From contig JASGJE010000019.1 in the NCBI GenBank assembly GCA_049840875.1, positions 248,001 to 312,000 of the forward strand: a stretch of DNA of 64,000 nucleotides, written 5' to 3'. The position numbers were made by a program, and so were the translations under genes. Within the stretch, counting starts at the first letter, position 1; each line of letters opens with the position of its first letter. Shown one piece after another: positions 55,288 to 63,493 of the stretch. The notes under the pieces were generated by a model that saw only the letters and a list, made by a program, of their open reading frames with translations, was not told the DNA's origin and ran no database searches. The DNA comes from JAFDYH01 sp049840875 (GTDB lineage Bacteria; Bacteroidota; Bacteroidia; Chitinophagales; Chitinophagaceae).

Positions 55288-55647
55288 ATGGATATCTCCA
55301 TCGTCGCTACCCAAGCACTTGCATTTCTCAGCCCCTATCTCGCTAAAGGTGGCGAAGCGATCGCCTCCGGTTTGGGCAAGGATCTCTGGGAATTAATAAA
55401 GAAGCCGTTCCGGTCTGATAAGGAAAAAAAACTCGTTGATGACCTTCAGCAAAAACCCGGTGACCTTGAACAGCGGGGAATGGTCAAGCAAAAGCTTTCT
55501 GAAAAGCTGGAAGAAGATCCGGAACTGCTCAAGGAATTAGTCGCGGTTATCGGTAAACTGCAACAAGCCGGGAACGTTGCCAACATTACTCAAACACACT
55601 CCGGCACGGGCGATAATGTCGGCGGTAATAAGATAATAAACAATTAA
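55288..55647 (+). CDS. Small protein ending in a GDNVGGNKIINN motif
   Basis: Protein of 119 residues. The N-terminal helix TQALAFLSPYLAKGGEAIAS is followed by charged helices (EKLEEDPELLKELVAVIGKL) and the tail HSGTGDNVGGNKIINN. Proteins of this layout occur in bacterial conflict systems as adaptors whose GDNVxGDK tail recurs in the partner. The next gene starts two bases after this stop and opens with nearly the same motif. The TPR protein is therefore the likely partner. Confidence 0.8.
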   Translation: MDISIVATQALAFLSPYLAKGGEAIASGLGKDLWELIKKPFRSDKEKKLVDDLQQKPGDLEQRGMVKQKLSEKLEEDPELLKELVAVIGKLQQAGNVANITQTHSGTGDNVGGNKIINN

Positions 55648-55649
55648 AA

Positions 55650-57470
55650 ATGGAAGGCCCGGCGCAACAGCATTTTGGAACCGGTGACAATGTTGCCGGT
55701 GATAAGATCATTAATAATATTCTCGGAAAGTCTGTCGAATATAACGGCCTGCTCGACCGTATTACGGAACTTGAAACGGACATGAAAAAAATCGATGACC
55801 CGGAATACCTGTTGAAGAAATCAAAGTTACTCAATGACGCCCGCCAGGATCTTCAATCGTTTAAGCAAGGTATCATACGGCTTGCCGAAACCTTTTCAAA
55901 AATTGAAATAAACACAGAGCGATTGCGTATGGCCCGTGAGTTTTTCGAAACGGGAAAATTGAAAGAGGCGGATGCATTGCTTGCTGCTGAAACTTTAAAA
56001 TCAGACCAGGTCAGCCTATTGGAAAAAAGAGAAAGCCTCGAGAAAGAATCAGAAGAAATCCAGCAAGCGCTGCTGGAGAATTCAAATGAATATCTCATCA
56101 AAGCAAGAGTGACGGCGATCCGTTATGAACTTCCGGATTGGTTTGATCAGGCGATCCTTTATTTTGAATCGGCCATTAAGTCGTTACGATCTTATGTCGC
56201 TTTATATGAATATGGTTCCTTCCTCGAGGCACATAATTATCCAGGAGGAGCAAAGGCCTGTTATGAAGAACTGAAGGAAGAATATGAAAACATGACCGAG
56301 CAGGAGTTAAAAGAGAACCAGGCTGACTATGCGCTTATATTGAACAATCTCGGTCGTGTCTGTACGGACATAAATGAATATGAGCCAGGCAGGGCTTGTT
56401 TGCTGAAGGCACTTGAGATAAGAGAACTCCTTGAAAAAGATAATGAAGGCCAGTATACGGAAGTGTTGGCAACGACGCTTAACAATCTCGGTTCCCTGTA
56501 TACGGAGTTTGAACAATTTCAGGATGCTGAAGAGATTTATCTGAGGGCGCTTGATATTAATGAAACATTGGAGGATGAGGAAGGAATGGCGATGAATTAT
56601 AATAATCTCGGGTTGTTATACGATACGCTCAATAATATAAACGGGATGAAACATTGTTATGAGAAAGGCCTTGAGCTGGCAGAAAAACTGGCACTTGAAA
56701 ATCCCGGTCAGCATGAGTGGTTACTGGCACTGATCCTGAATAATACCGGTGGTGTTTATAAGGATAGTGGTGAATTTGAAACGGCACTGACGATGCATAA
56801 GCGTGCGTTGGATATATATGATAGACTCGCAACGGCAAACCCTTATAAGTATTCTGAAGATATCGTGAAGGTGCTGAATAATCTCGGCAACTTGCAGGTG
56901 CTAATGGAAGAATACGGTGGAGCAGAAGCTTCATTCATGGAAGCACTGAGAATGATTAAAGAGCTCGCCGCGCTCGAGCCTACGTTGCATGAACCCGACC
57001 TTGCTTTGGTCTATGGTAACCTTGGTACGCTCCATGGCGCAAAAAAAGATTATGCGAAAGCTGTAGAGAATTATTCAGATGCTGTTTCGGTCTATGAGCG
57101 ATTAGCGGAGAAAGTACCGGAAGTATATGAGGGTGATGTTGCAGATGGATTAAATAATCTTGGCGCGACATTTATTGAATTACAGCAATATGAAGAGTCT
57201 GCGAAAATACTCGAAAGGGCAGCAACTATTTATAGAAAGCTCGCTGAAAATTCACCGGAAGCATACACCGTAAATCTTGCAAAAGTGTTTGCAAACCAGG
57301 GATCCTTATTATTAAAAATGGATAAGCAAGCTGAAGGAATGGATAAGTTGTTGCAAGCCTATGAGATCGCACTGGATTTTCCCGAAGTTCCACTGGCAAA
57401 CGAATTAATTGCATTCGTTACAAGGGTTGCGGATAAATATGGGCATAGTTTTCAGAAGAAGGAGGAATAA
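55650..57470 (+). CDS. TPR protein beginning with a GDNVAGDKIINN motif
   Basis: Protein of 606 residues. Residues 8-22 read HFGTGDNVAGDKIIN. A coiled coil follows (residues 35-150), then about eight tetratricopeptide repeats of the kinesin-light-chain type with the signature LNNLG (ALILNNLGRV, TTLNNLGSLYTEFEQF, MNYNNLGLLYDTLNN, VKVLNNLGNL, GLNNLGATFIEL). No nuclease, protease or NTPase domain is present, so an effector would have to be elsewhere. It is operonic with the 119-residue protein sharing the motif. Confidence 0.88.
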   Translation: MEGPAQQHFGTGDNVAGDKIINNILGKSVEYNGLLDRITELETDMKKIDDPEYLLKKSKLLNDARQDLQSFKQGIIRLAETFSKIEINTERLRMAREFFETGKLKEADALLAAETLKSDQVSLLEKRESLEKESEEIQQALLENSNEYLIKARVTAIRYELPDWFDQAILYFESAIKSLRSYVALYEYGSFLEAHNYPGGAKACYEELKEEYENMTEQELKENQADYALILNNLGRVCTDINEYEPGRACLLKALEIRELLEKDNEGQYTEVLATTLNNLGSLYTEFEQFQDAEEIYLRALDINETLEDEEGMAMNYNNLGLLYDTLNNINGMKHCYEKGLELAEKLALENPGQHEWLLALILNNTGGVYKDSGEFETALTMHKRALDIYDRLATANPYKYSEDIVKVLNNLGNLQVLMEEYGGAEASFMEALRMIKELAALEPTLHEPDLALVYGNLGTLHGAKKDYAKAVENYSDAVSVYERLAEKVPEVYEGDVADGLNNLGATFIELQQYEESAKILERAATIYRKLAENSPEAYTVNLAKVFANQGSLLLKMDKQAEGMDKLLQAYEIALDFPEVPLANELIAFVTRVADKYGHSFQKKEE

Positions 57471-57555
57471 ATTCTTTATTATTTCAATAACTGTCTTGCG
57501 CAGGTTGTTTTCTTTTACAAACGAAATTTTCTAAAAAACCCATCGTAGTTATATT

Positions 57556-57921
57556 TTATTTTTTTACAATAGTAACCCGATGACTTTGTCGTTCATCGAT
57601 ATGAAGCAGTGATGCTGAATCTCCATCATTGTTCCAGACATTACTATCTAACCCCCAGTAAAAAAAATAGATGACGGAACCGTTAGCTTTACTCTCTGTT
57701 GTATTGATGCCTTTTTTTGTAAGAAGGACGACGACATCACCTTTTTTTACTTTTTGATCGGGGAACAAATAAGGATGCCTGTCTTTATTTGAAAGTTGCC
57801 CGTTTTTATAGGTTGTATCCAGTAATATGTATTCGTTAAGATTAGTATCCTGTTCAACATCGATGGCTATTCTTTCTGAATCATGACCGTGATCGGTAAT
57901 TGTTCTGATCTTGAGTTTCAT
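57556..57921 (-). CDS. Lamin-tail-like domain protein
   Basis: Protein of 121 residues, one domain. The pattern HPYLFPDQKVKKGDVVVLLT, then TKKGINTTESKANGS and IYFFYWGLDSNVWNNDGDSA SLL resembles bacterial lamin-tail-like beta-sandwich domains. No signal peptide. It has its own upstream palindrome at 57968. Function unknown; such domains occur beside nucleases and defence genes. Confidence 0.65.
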   Translation of the reverse strand: MKLKIRTITDHGHDSERIAIDVEQDTNLNEYILLDTTYKNGQLSNKDRHPYLFPDQKVKKGDVVVLLTKKGINTTESKANGSVIYFFYWGLDSNVWNNDGDSASLLHIDERQSHRVTIVKK

Positions 57922-57967
57922 ATTGGTTCACTTTGCTGCAAAGAAAAATGAAATGGAATTTCAGTGG

Positions 57968-57985
57968 GCAGGTATTAATACCTGT
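57968..57985. promoter_or_regulatory. Palindrome CAGGTATTAATACCTG
   Basis: Perfect 16-bp palindrome at 57969-57984, 48 bp upstream of the lamin-tail-like gene. Same family as the sites at 20640 and 26028, with TA instead of TT in the centre. Confidence 0.6.
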
Positions 57986-58181
57986 TTTGAAGCAGGATAA
58001 ACCTTTAATACCGGTAATCGAATCGTACTGGTGTCTTTATCGGAAACTTAAAACTTAGAACTCACGCCCTCCTGACCTACAGAACCATGCAACGGAAGTA
58101 TATGTAAAACTGACTATGCACGGTAGACAGAAATATCAGCAGGAAGATGAAGGTGGATTTTTCCGAAGCGTATAAACAAGA

Positions 58182-59264
58182 TCAGGAGATGCCAAACTGA
58201 CTCACTAGTTCATTGAAGAATAAAATATGCAGATTAAATCCTTCTGCCGCATGTGTATCAGAAAGACATACCTGGTAAGACATTTTCTCAACAGGGTTTC
58301 CTGATTTAAATAATCCGTGAGCTCTGTTAAACCACCATGTTCGCCCTGTCCAGTAATCTGCATTCTCCAATAGTTCCAGTTCATAAGCTTGAAGATCTTC
58401 TGCTCCTGAATCGTCGGGACCATATAGACCTATAAGATCTTTTGCGATAGATACTTTTTTTGCATAGGGAATTATCTTAGTATAAAATAGAGTAACATGT
58501 GTCTGAATAAATTTATCAAACTCTTTTACAGGCCCGAATATCCGAACCTTAATCATATCAAATGCACCCATTTCTTTTAGCGGTAAATGGAAAGTATAAT
58601 CGATAAACCTGGTTTCATTATCTTGTTTCTCTTCATAGACATTTATTGCCTCAGTCATTAGCAGCGCATGAATGTCGAATTTCAGCATATCAAGAACAGT
58701 TCCTTTCTTCCTTATGGAGACATCTTCTTGCTTCGCCGGATGAGTAGTTACCATTAACGAAAATTGCTGAAATGGGTCGTCCCTGTACTGTAATAGAAAT
58801 GTGAGATCATTTTCACTCCATCCATGCAGCAGATCACGCCCGCCGTCACTATAGGCAGCTCTTGCGATAGCGAATACCCTGTCTTTATTATTGAACGGAT
58901 AAAACTTCCTGTCGTCAAAAAAGCCGTGACCAAGTGTGTCAAAAAATAGTGATGCCATCGTAAGAATTTTTTTTGTGTCACGGGTCGTAGTGAAGAAAAC
59001 AAGCTTGACATCTCCGTTATCATAATATTTTACCAACGAGCCGTCGAACAAATCAAAGAAAACGATACGAAAGTGCTTCTGTACACGGTTTACACCTGCC
59101 AGAACATCGTCGTTATTGGATAACAGCTCTTCGAACGACGCTTCTTCAAAATCCGCGTCGTCAATCCGTAACGCTTTGAAAAAATTTCGTTCACCCTTGC
59201 GTAATGATTCAATGAATTGCTGAAGCGTTACATTATTATTCCTTTTAAATAAATCAAAAAACAT
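58182..59264 (-). CDS. Protein of unknown function coupled to the TIR gene
   Basis: Soluble protein of 360 residues, starting MFFDLFKRNNNVTLQQFIES. The sequence is alpha-beta with aromatic clusters (YWTGRTWWFNRAHGLF) and DVKLVFFTTTRDTKKILTMA. No family recognised. Its start is four bases after the TIR gene's stop, so they share a transcript. It may be the sensor or regulator of the TIR effector. Confidence 0.75.
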   Translation of the reverse strand: MFFDLFKRNNNVTLQQFIESLRKGERNFFKALRIDDADFEEASFEELLSNNDDVLAGVNRVQKHFRIVFFDLFDGSLVKYYDNGDVKLVFFTTTRDTKKILTMASLFFDTLGHGFFDDRKFYPFNNKDRVFAIARAAYSDGGRDLLHGWSENDLTFLLQYRDDPFQQFSLMVTTHPAKQEDVSIRKKGTVLDMLKFDIHALLMTEAINVYEEKQDNETRFIDYTFHLPLKEMGAFDMIKVRIFGPVKEFDKFIQTHVTLFYTKIIPYAKKVSIAKDLIGLYGPDDSGAEDLQAYELELLENADYWTGRTWWFNRAHGLFKSGNPVEKMSYQVCLSDTHAAEGFNLHILFFNELVSQFGIS

Positions 59265-59268
59265 AAGA

Positions 59269-60113
59269 TCATTTTAATATGACACTTGAGATATCTTTTG
59301 CCAGTTCTTCATAACTGAAGGCTGAAGTGTTCAATGCTTTCAGGTCAGCGATCATTGGACTATAAGCCAGCACCTCATTTTTACTGATCTTATGCCAGAT
59401 GGGAAGAATTATGTTGCCGCCGTTTATTTCTTTTGCAAAAAGACCATCGAGCTCTTTTTGTGTCCATTGTTTCTTAAAAAAATTTTCTGATAGAACGACG
59501 ATGCCATACTTTGAATTTTTCAATCCATTGTCAATGGACCTCCGGAGACTGTCTCCGATTTTTAATTCTTTTTCGTCATACCAGACAGATAAACCTTCTG
59601 CACGGAGCGCGGTGACAAATGGACGGACAAATCTTCCTTGTCCTCGGATGCATGTGATACAAAGACGTCAAATTGTTTCTGGACAGATACCGGTCGCATA
59701 TTGAAAAGTGATTGTCGTGAAAGGTATTGTTGTCGTTCCATCTCTCTGGTGATCTCCTGTTGAATCGATAATAGTTGTTGTTGTTCCTTACGCGAAACTT
59801 CCCGTTCCCTTTGTTCTTCTTTGCTTACCTGTACCTGCAGTTCACCTTTCCTCTTTTTTTTATCAGCCACAGCTTTCTCTTTGGTGGATCTTTCTTTTTC
59901 AACCTGCGTGACTTCATCCTGTTTACGTCCAAGGTCTGGTTGAAGCTGAACAATCCTGGTGAGATTTTTTTCACGGGAGATCTTTTCAAGTATAGCCGTC
60001 GCTTCTCTTTGTTTACCGCTGATTCTTTGGTTTACTGAACTGATCTGTTGCTCGAGATTGTGAATCTCCTGGTCAATAGCATTGATCGAACTTATTAAAC
60101 CCGAAATACTCAT
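59269..60113 (-). pseudogene. Coiled-coil TIR-domain protein, split by a one-base shift
   Basis: The 60113 start opens an N-terminal coiled coil of about 140 residues (SISGLISSINAIDQEIHNLE onward, with Lys/Glu/Gln-rich repeats). The TIR domain begins QKQFDVFVSHASEDKEDL. Near 59620 the frame breaks: the next frame reads FVRPFVTALRAEGLSVWYDE, then DSLRRSIDNGLKNSKYGIVV and LSENFFKKQWTQKELDGLF, which includes the Trp and Glu expected at the NADase site. One lost T in the T-run of GATTTGTCC restores the frame, giving about 281 residues. TIR domains of defence systems destroy NAD+. It is either inactivated, phase-variable or a sequence error. Confidence 0.82.
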
Positions 60114-60509
60114 AAAATTAAAAGTGGATACAAAATTATGAAGCTACTCTCAATGTGATTACGGGTATTACTACGCAGTTATTATATAGTTAAATTGGTA
60201 TTCTTTAATCTTTATGATGTCTATCTAATCAAAATGTATGTACTAGTCGATAAGACGATTTCTTTATTCTTATCGACTGGCAGATGTAATAGATGACCCA
60301 CACTCAGTATTAATATGCTGAACATTCATCACTGATCCGGGTTTAATGACCAGTACAACCCGGCGTAATTTTCCTGCGTGGCCCTCCCCAAGCCGGAGTT
60401 TTATCAAATGTCATATCTAAAACTAATTTGATCTCTTCGCAAATCTACAACAGTTATTAATAAAGGAAATTCATGTGCTGATTGAATTATTTCCTACACA
60501 CGACTGACC
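60114..60509. other. Intergenic region between the TIR and Crp/Fnr genes
   Basis: Divergent promoters of the TIR unit and the Crp/Fnr gene must lie here. No gene seen. CTAATTTGATC at about 60426 is near, but not a match to, the -7 box. Confidence 0.45.
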
Positions 60510-61067
60510 ATGGAAGAACTGATCAATTACCTTCATTCTATTCATCCCCTGTCAGAGGGCCTGCGGGAGTATCTCTTCTCCATTCTCCGCTATAAAACAA
60601 TCCGCCGTCACGATTACCTGCTCCGTTCGGGTCAAGTGTGCCGACACATTTATTTCATTCAATCAGGCCTGCTGCGCTGTTTTTATACAAAAGATAATAA
60701 CGAGATCTGTTCCTGGTTTATGAAGGAAGGTGATGTCGTTGTTTCAGTCCGCAGTTTTTTCACACAGACTGAAAGTTATGAATGGATACAGGCGCTGGAA
60801 GACTGCACGCTACATTATATCAGCTATTCGGAACTCATCTACGCGTATAAACATTTTCCTGAATTCAATTATACTGGCAGGGCATTGCTGGAGAAATATT
60901 ATTGTTTATCGGAAGAACGGCTTTATTCCATGCGCATGCAGACAACGCAGCAACGCTATGATTACCTGCTGCAACATTCGCCGGAATTGTTTTCCCGCGT
61001 GCCATCGAAGGATATTGCTACTTATTTGGGGATGAGGGCGGAGACGATTAGCCGTCTTAAGGTGTGA
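60510..61067 (+). CDS. Crp/Fnr-family transcriptional regulator
   Basis: Protein of 185 residues. A cyclic-nucleotide-binding-like domain covers about residues 10-120 (LLRSGQVCRHIYFIQSGLLR, SWFMKEGDVVVSVRSFF). The C-terminal HTH is VPSKDIATYLGMRAETISRL. The protein ends only two residues after the recognition helix (KV, then TGA), some residues shorter than usual, at the point where the octamer repeat begins, so the original tail may have been lost. Bacteroidota proteins of this type usually lack cAMP-binding residues. Confidence 0.88.
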   Translation: MEELINYLHSIHPLSEGLREYLFSILRYKTIRRHDYLLRSGQVCRHIYFIQSGLLRCFYTKDNNEICSWFMKEGDVVVSVRSFFTQTESYEWIQALEDCTLHYISYSELIYAYKHFPEFNYTGRALLEKYYCLSEERLYSMRMQTTQQRYDYLLQHSPELFSRVPSKDIATYLGMRAETISRLKV

Positions 61068-61300
61068 GGAATAATGTGCTAATGTGAAAATGTGCTAATA
61101 TGCTGATGTGCTAATGTGATGATGTGCCAATGTGCTAATGGGGGAGTATGCAAATGTGCTGATGTGAAAATGTGAAAATATGCAAATGTGCAAATGGGGG
61201 AGTATGCAAATGTGCTAATATGCTGATGTGCCAATGAAGCAGGGATAAGTTGTCCCTTCGACAGGCTCAGGGTGAGTAATAAGTAGTAAGTTATACATAC
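61068..61300. repeat. Octamer repeat array (ATGTGCnA) with 56-bp higher-order period
   Basis: From 61068 to about 61236 the DNA is imperfect 8-bp units (ATGTGCTA, ATGTGAAA, ATATGCTG, ATGTGCCA). A block GGGGGAGTATGCAAATGTGC occurs at 61140 and again at 61196, a distance of 56 bp or seven units. It is followed by a REP-like hairpin CCCTTCGACAGGCTCAGGG at 61254-61272 and a text-like AGTAATAAGTAGTAAG. Confidence 0.85.
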
Positions 61301-61316
61301 CCCCAATCCCTAACGG

Positions 61317-61328
61317 GGTGTAAATACC
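61317..61328. promoter_or_regulatory. Possible variant of the GGTATTTATACC site
   Basis: GGTGTAAATACC, one base from palindromic, 31 bp before the lipoprotein gene. It fits the reverse-complement form GGTATTTACACC of the palindrome seen elsewhere. Confidence 0.3.
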
Positions 61329-61359
61329 TTCAATTTCCATTCACCACTAAAACCTTGTT

Positions 61360-62685
61360 ATGAAAAAATTCGCCGCACTACTTTTATTGAGCATGACGGT
61401 TGTCATGTGCCGTAAAGATGTTTCTACCAATTCACCCACCGAACGTATCCAATCGCAACTCGAACTCCGATTAAATCCAACTATGTACAACACGTGCAAC
61501 TGGAAAAACAGTTTACAGAATACCGAAGATGGAGTTTCATTTATCCGAATCGGTTTTACCGGAAAAAATATTGCCAACGATTTTATTTTATTACAGTTAG
61601 AGGGGGAGCGGATTGTTTCCGGACGGATCATCTCGATCCACCCGGTTGCTGACAATGGAGTCGTTAGCGGGAGTATTTCAATTTATTCGCTGGATGGTTC
61701 GGTGATTTTACGCAATGCCGCCATCGTTAACGGATTTATACAGTGGGAGAGGGGTGGCCTATCCCTCAGGGATATGATCGTTCCAGGAGCGGCGGGGAAA
61801 ACACTGCCTGAAGTGATCCTTGTCAGTACCGTAAAGAAACCACTGCCGGAATATTATTATTCGCTTGCTGCCATCAGTGGTGGAACAATATCCGGCGCCA
61901 GCGCTACGTATTCTTCTGCTGAGCCTGCAACAGGAGCTGCTGCCAGTGGCGGAAGTAGCGGTAAACCATTGCCTGCCGGGAAAAGCGGAAGTGGTGCCAA
62001 TACGAAAGGAGGGAGCGGGGGAGGTGGAGAGACGATTACGGTGGATTTTGAGTTTGCCGGGGCGAAAGCGGCGATTGACGCCAGTGCATATATCAAATGC
62101 TTTGACCAGATTGCCGATGCAGGAAGTACCTGTACTATTGAACTGTTTACGGATATCCCTGTTGACAACGATCCCACTAAACTTTTTGACTGGAAGACTG
62201 AATCGCCCGGGCATTGTTTTCTCCAGCTAAAAAAAGTGTCCGGTTCACAAAGTGTCGTTCAGAATATCGGATTTTATCCTGTGACCGATTATAAATCGAT
62301 TCTTACGCCTGCACCTGTCCCCGGGAAACTCGTTGATAACAGCAATCATGAGTTCAATGCTTCCATCAAAATGAACCTTACGCCTGATAACTTCCGGGCG
62401 ACAGTTAATCAAATTGTATATCTCTCCAGATTTATCAAGTATGATATCGACGAATATAATTGTACTGATTTTGCGCTGGAAGTTTTCAATTATAAGCGGG
62501 CGACTCCGCTGGCTGCTGTAAAAATTGATCTGCCTGGTGCACAGGTTGCCGGAGGAAGTAATACTCCACAGGGAGTCTATTTATCTTTACAGACACTTAA
62601 GAAATCAAATACTATTGAAGCTCCGAATATAACCACTGATATTATTAAGGCTTATGTAGGAAATGGTAAAGGCCCCTGTAACTAA
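61360..62685 (+). CDS. Lipoprotein with cysteine-hydrolase-like C-terminal domain
   Basis: Protein of 441 residues with a lipoprotein signal (MKKFAALLLLSMTVVMC, Cys17). The N-terminal half is beta-rich (IRIGFTGKNIANDFILLQLE). A Gly/Ser-rich linker with GGSGGGGE lies at about residues 205-225. The C-terminal part has SPGHCFLQLKKVSG and IGFYPVTD, then YNCTDFALEVFNY, an arrangement similar to papain-like or DUF4105-type folds in which a His strand and an NC-T/A-x-FA motif form the active site. No substrate can be given. Confidence 0.72.
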   Translation: MKKFAALLLLSMTVVMCRKDVSTNSPTERIQSQLELRLNPTMYNTCNWKNSLQNTEDGVSFIRIGFTGKNIANDFILLQLEGERIVSGRIISIHPVADNGVVSGSISIYSLDGSVILRNAAIVNGFIQWERGGLSLRDMIVPGAAGKTLPEVILVSTVKKPLPEYYYSLAAISGGTISGASATYSSAEPATGAAASGGSSGKPLPAGKSGSGANTKGGSGGGGETITVDFEFAGAKAAIDASAYIKCFDQIADAGSTCTIELFTDIPVDNDPTKLFDWKTESPGHCFLQLKKVSGSQSVVQNIGFYPVTDYKSILTPAPVPGKLVDNSNHEFNASIKMNLTPDNFRATVNQIVYLSRFIKYDIDEYNCTDFALEVFNYKRATPLAAVKIDLPGAQVAGGSNTPQGVYLSLQTLKKSNTIEAPNITTDIIKAYVGNGKGPCN

Positions 62686-62697
62686 ATAATCAAGTCC

Positions 62698-63093
62698 ATG
62701 AAATTCTTCAAATACGCCGGTAATCCTTATTTATTTATCTCTCTTTATTTGTTACTCATTATAGAAGGCGAACATTTCGGCGGGTTCTATTTACTCTATC
62801 TTTTAATGGCATTGCCGCATGGTGCCAGTTATGCGGTAGTATCCGTTTCAGGAATATTATTGCTGGTGGCAGCTAATACCATCAAGTCTCTGATTCTGCA
62901 GCGTGTACTTACACCCGTTGGATTTGTTGTCATGGTTATTGGTCTTCTTTTGTTTTTCATCAGAGGCACTGCTGATGAAACTTTCAACCTTATATTTCCC
63001 TTAACACTGCTTTGTATCTGCGGGTTCAGCGGACTTTGTTTATTGATTCGTTATTTTGATGGATATTTTGACGGTATAAGTGATAAGGGGTAA
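62698..63093 (+). CDS. Small membrane protein, unknown function
   Basis: Protein of 131 residues with four hydrophobic segments (YLFISLYLLLIIEGEHFGGF, VVSVSGILLLVAANTI, VGFVVMVIGLLLFFI, LTLLCICGFSGLCLLIRYF). It follows the lipoprotein gene by 12 bp and is probably in the same operon; it may be its membrane partner or immunity-like protein. Confidence 0.7.
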   Translation: MKFFKYAGNPYLFISLYLLLIIEGEHFGGFYLLYLLMALPHGASYAVVSVSGILLLVAANTIKSLILQRVLTPVGFVVMVIGLLLFFIRGTADETFNLIFPLTLLCICGFSGLCLLIRYFDGYFDGISDKG

Positions 63094-63493
63094 GTTGCCC
63101 GTTTTACGTTAAGAATCCGGGATACAGAAGAAAGAATGATATAAAAGAGAGTTCTTTACCAGCGATAACAAATACATATTACTATAATTGAAATCCAGGT
63201 GCTTAGTTAGCAGTTCATGTCGCCTCGTAACGATATAAACGATGCAAAGCCATCCAATCCGGGCCGCGAAAATTTGGGGTTGAGGGGCAAAGTGGAAAAT
63301 TCGGACTACTTGATCCATGGTTTTCACTGTAACGTGATCCATAATTGCATTGAGTTTCAACTCCAAAATGGGTCAAGCAATCATGAAAATGTTAGATCAA
63401 AGTCGGCGTTTTTTCTACCCTATCTAACGAGTTGAAAAATTCAATCACTGATATCGTCAATACATCAACGTTACTAATGTTAATTAGCAGCTT
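63094..63493. other. 400-bp stretch without a supported gene
   Basis: Open frames of 72-85 codons on both strands overlap each other here and show no family features. The region lies between convergent genes. No clear terminator hairpin was found. Confidence 0.4.

Noticed and set aside
61068..61240. CRISPR-like array
   Set aside because: Units are 8 bp, imperfect and contiguous with no unique spacers and no cas genes, so it is a simple-sequence repeat.
63109..63435. Overlapping frames of 85 and 72 codons on opposite strands
   Set aside because: No family features, no start context and mutual overlap; no gene called.
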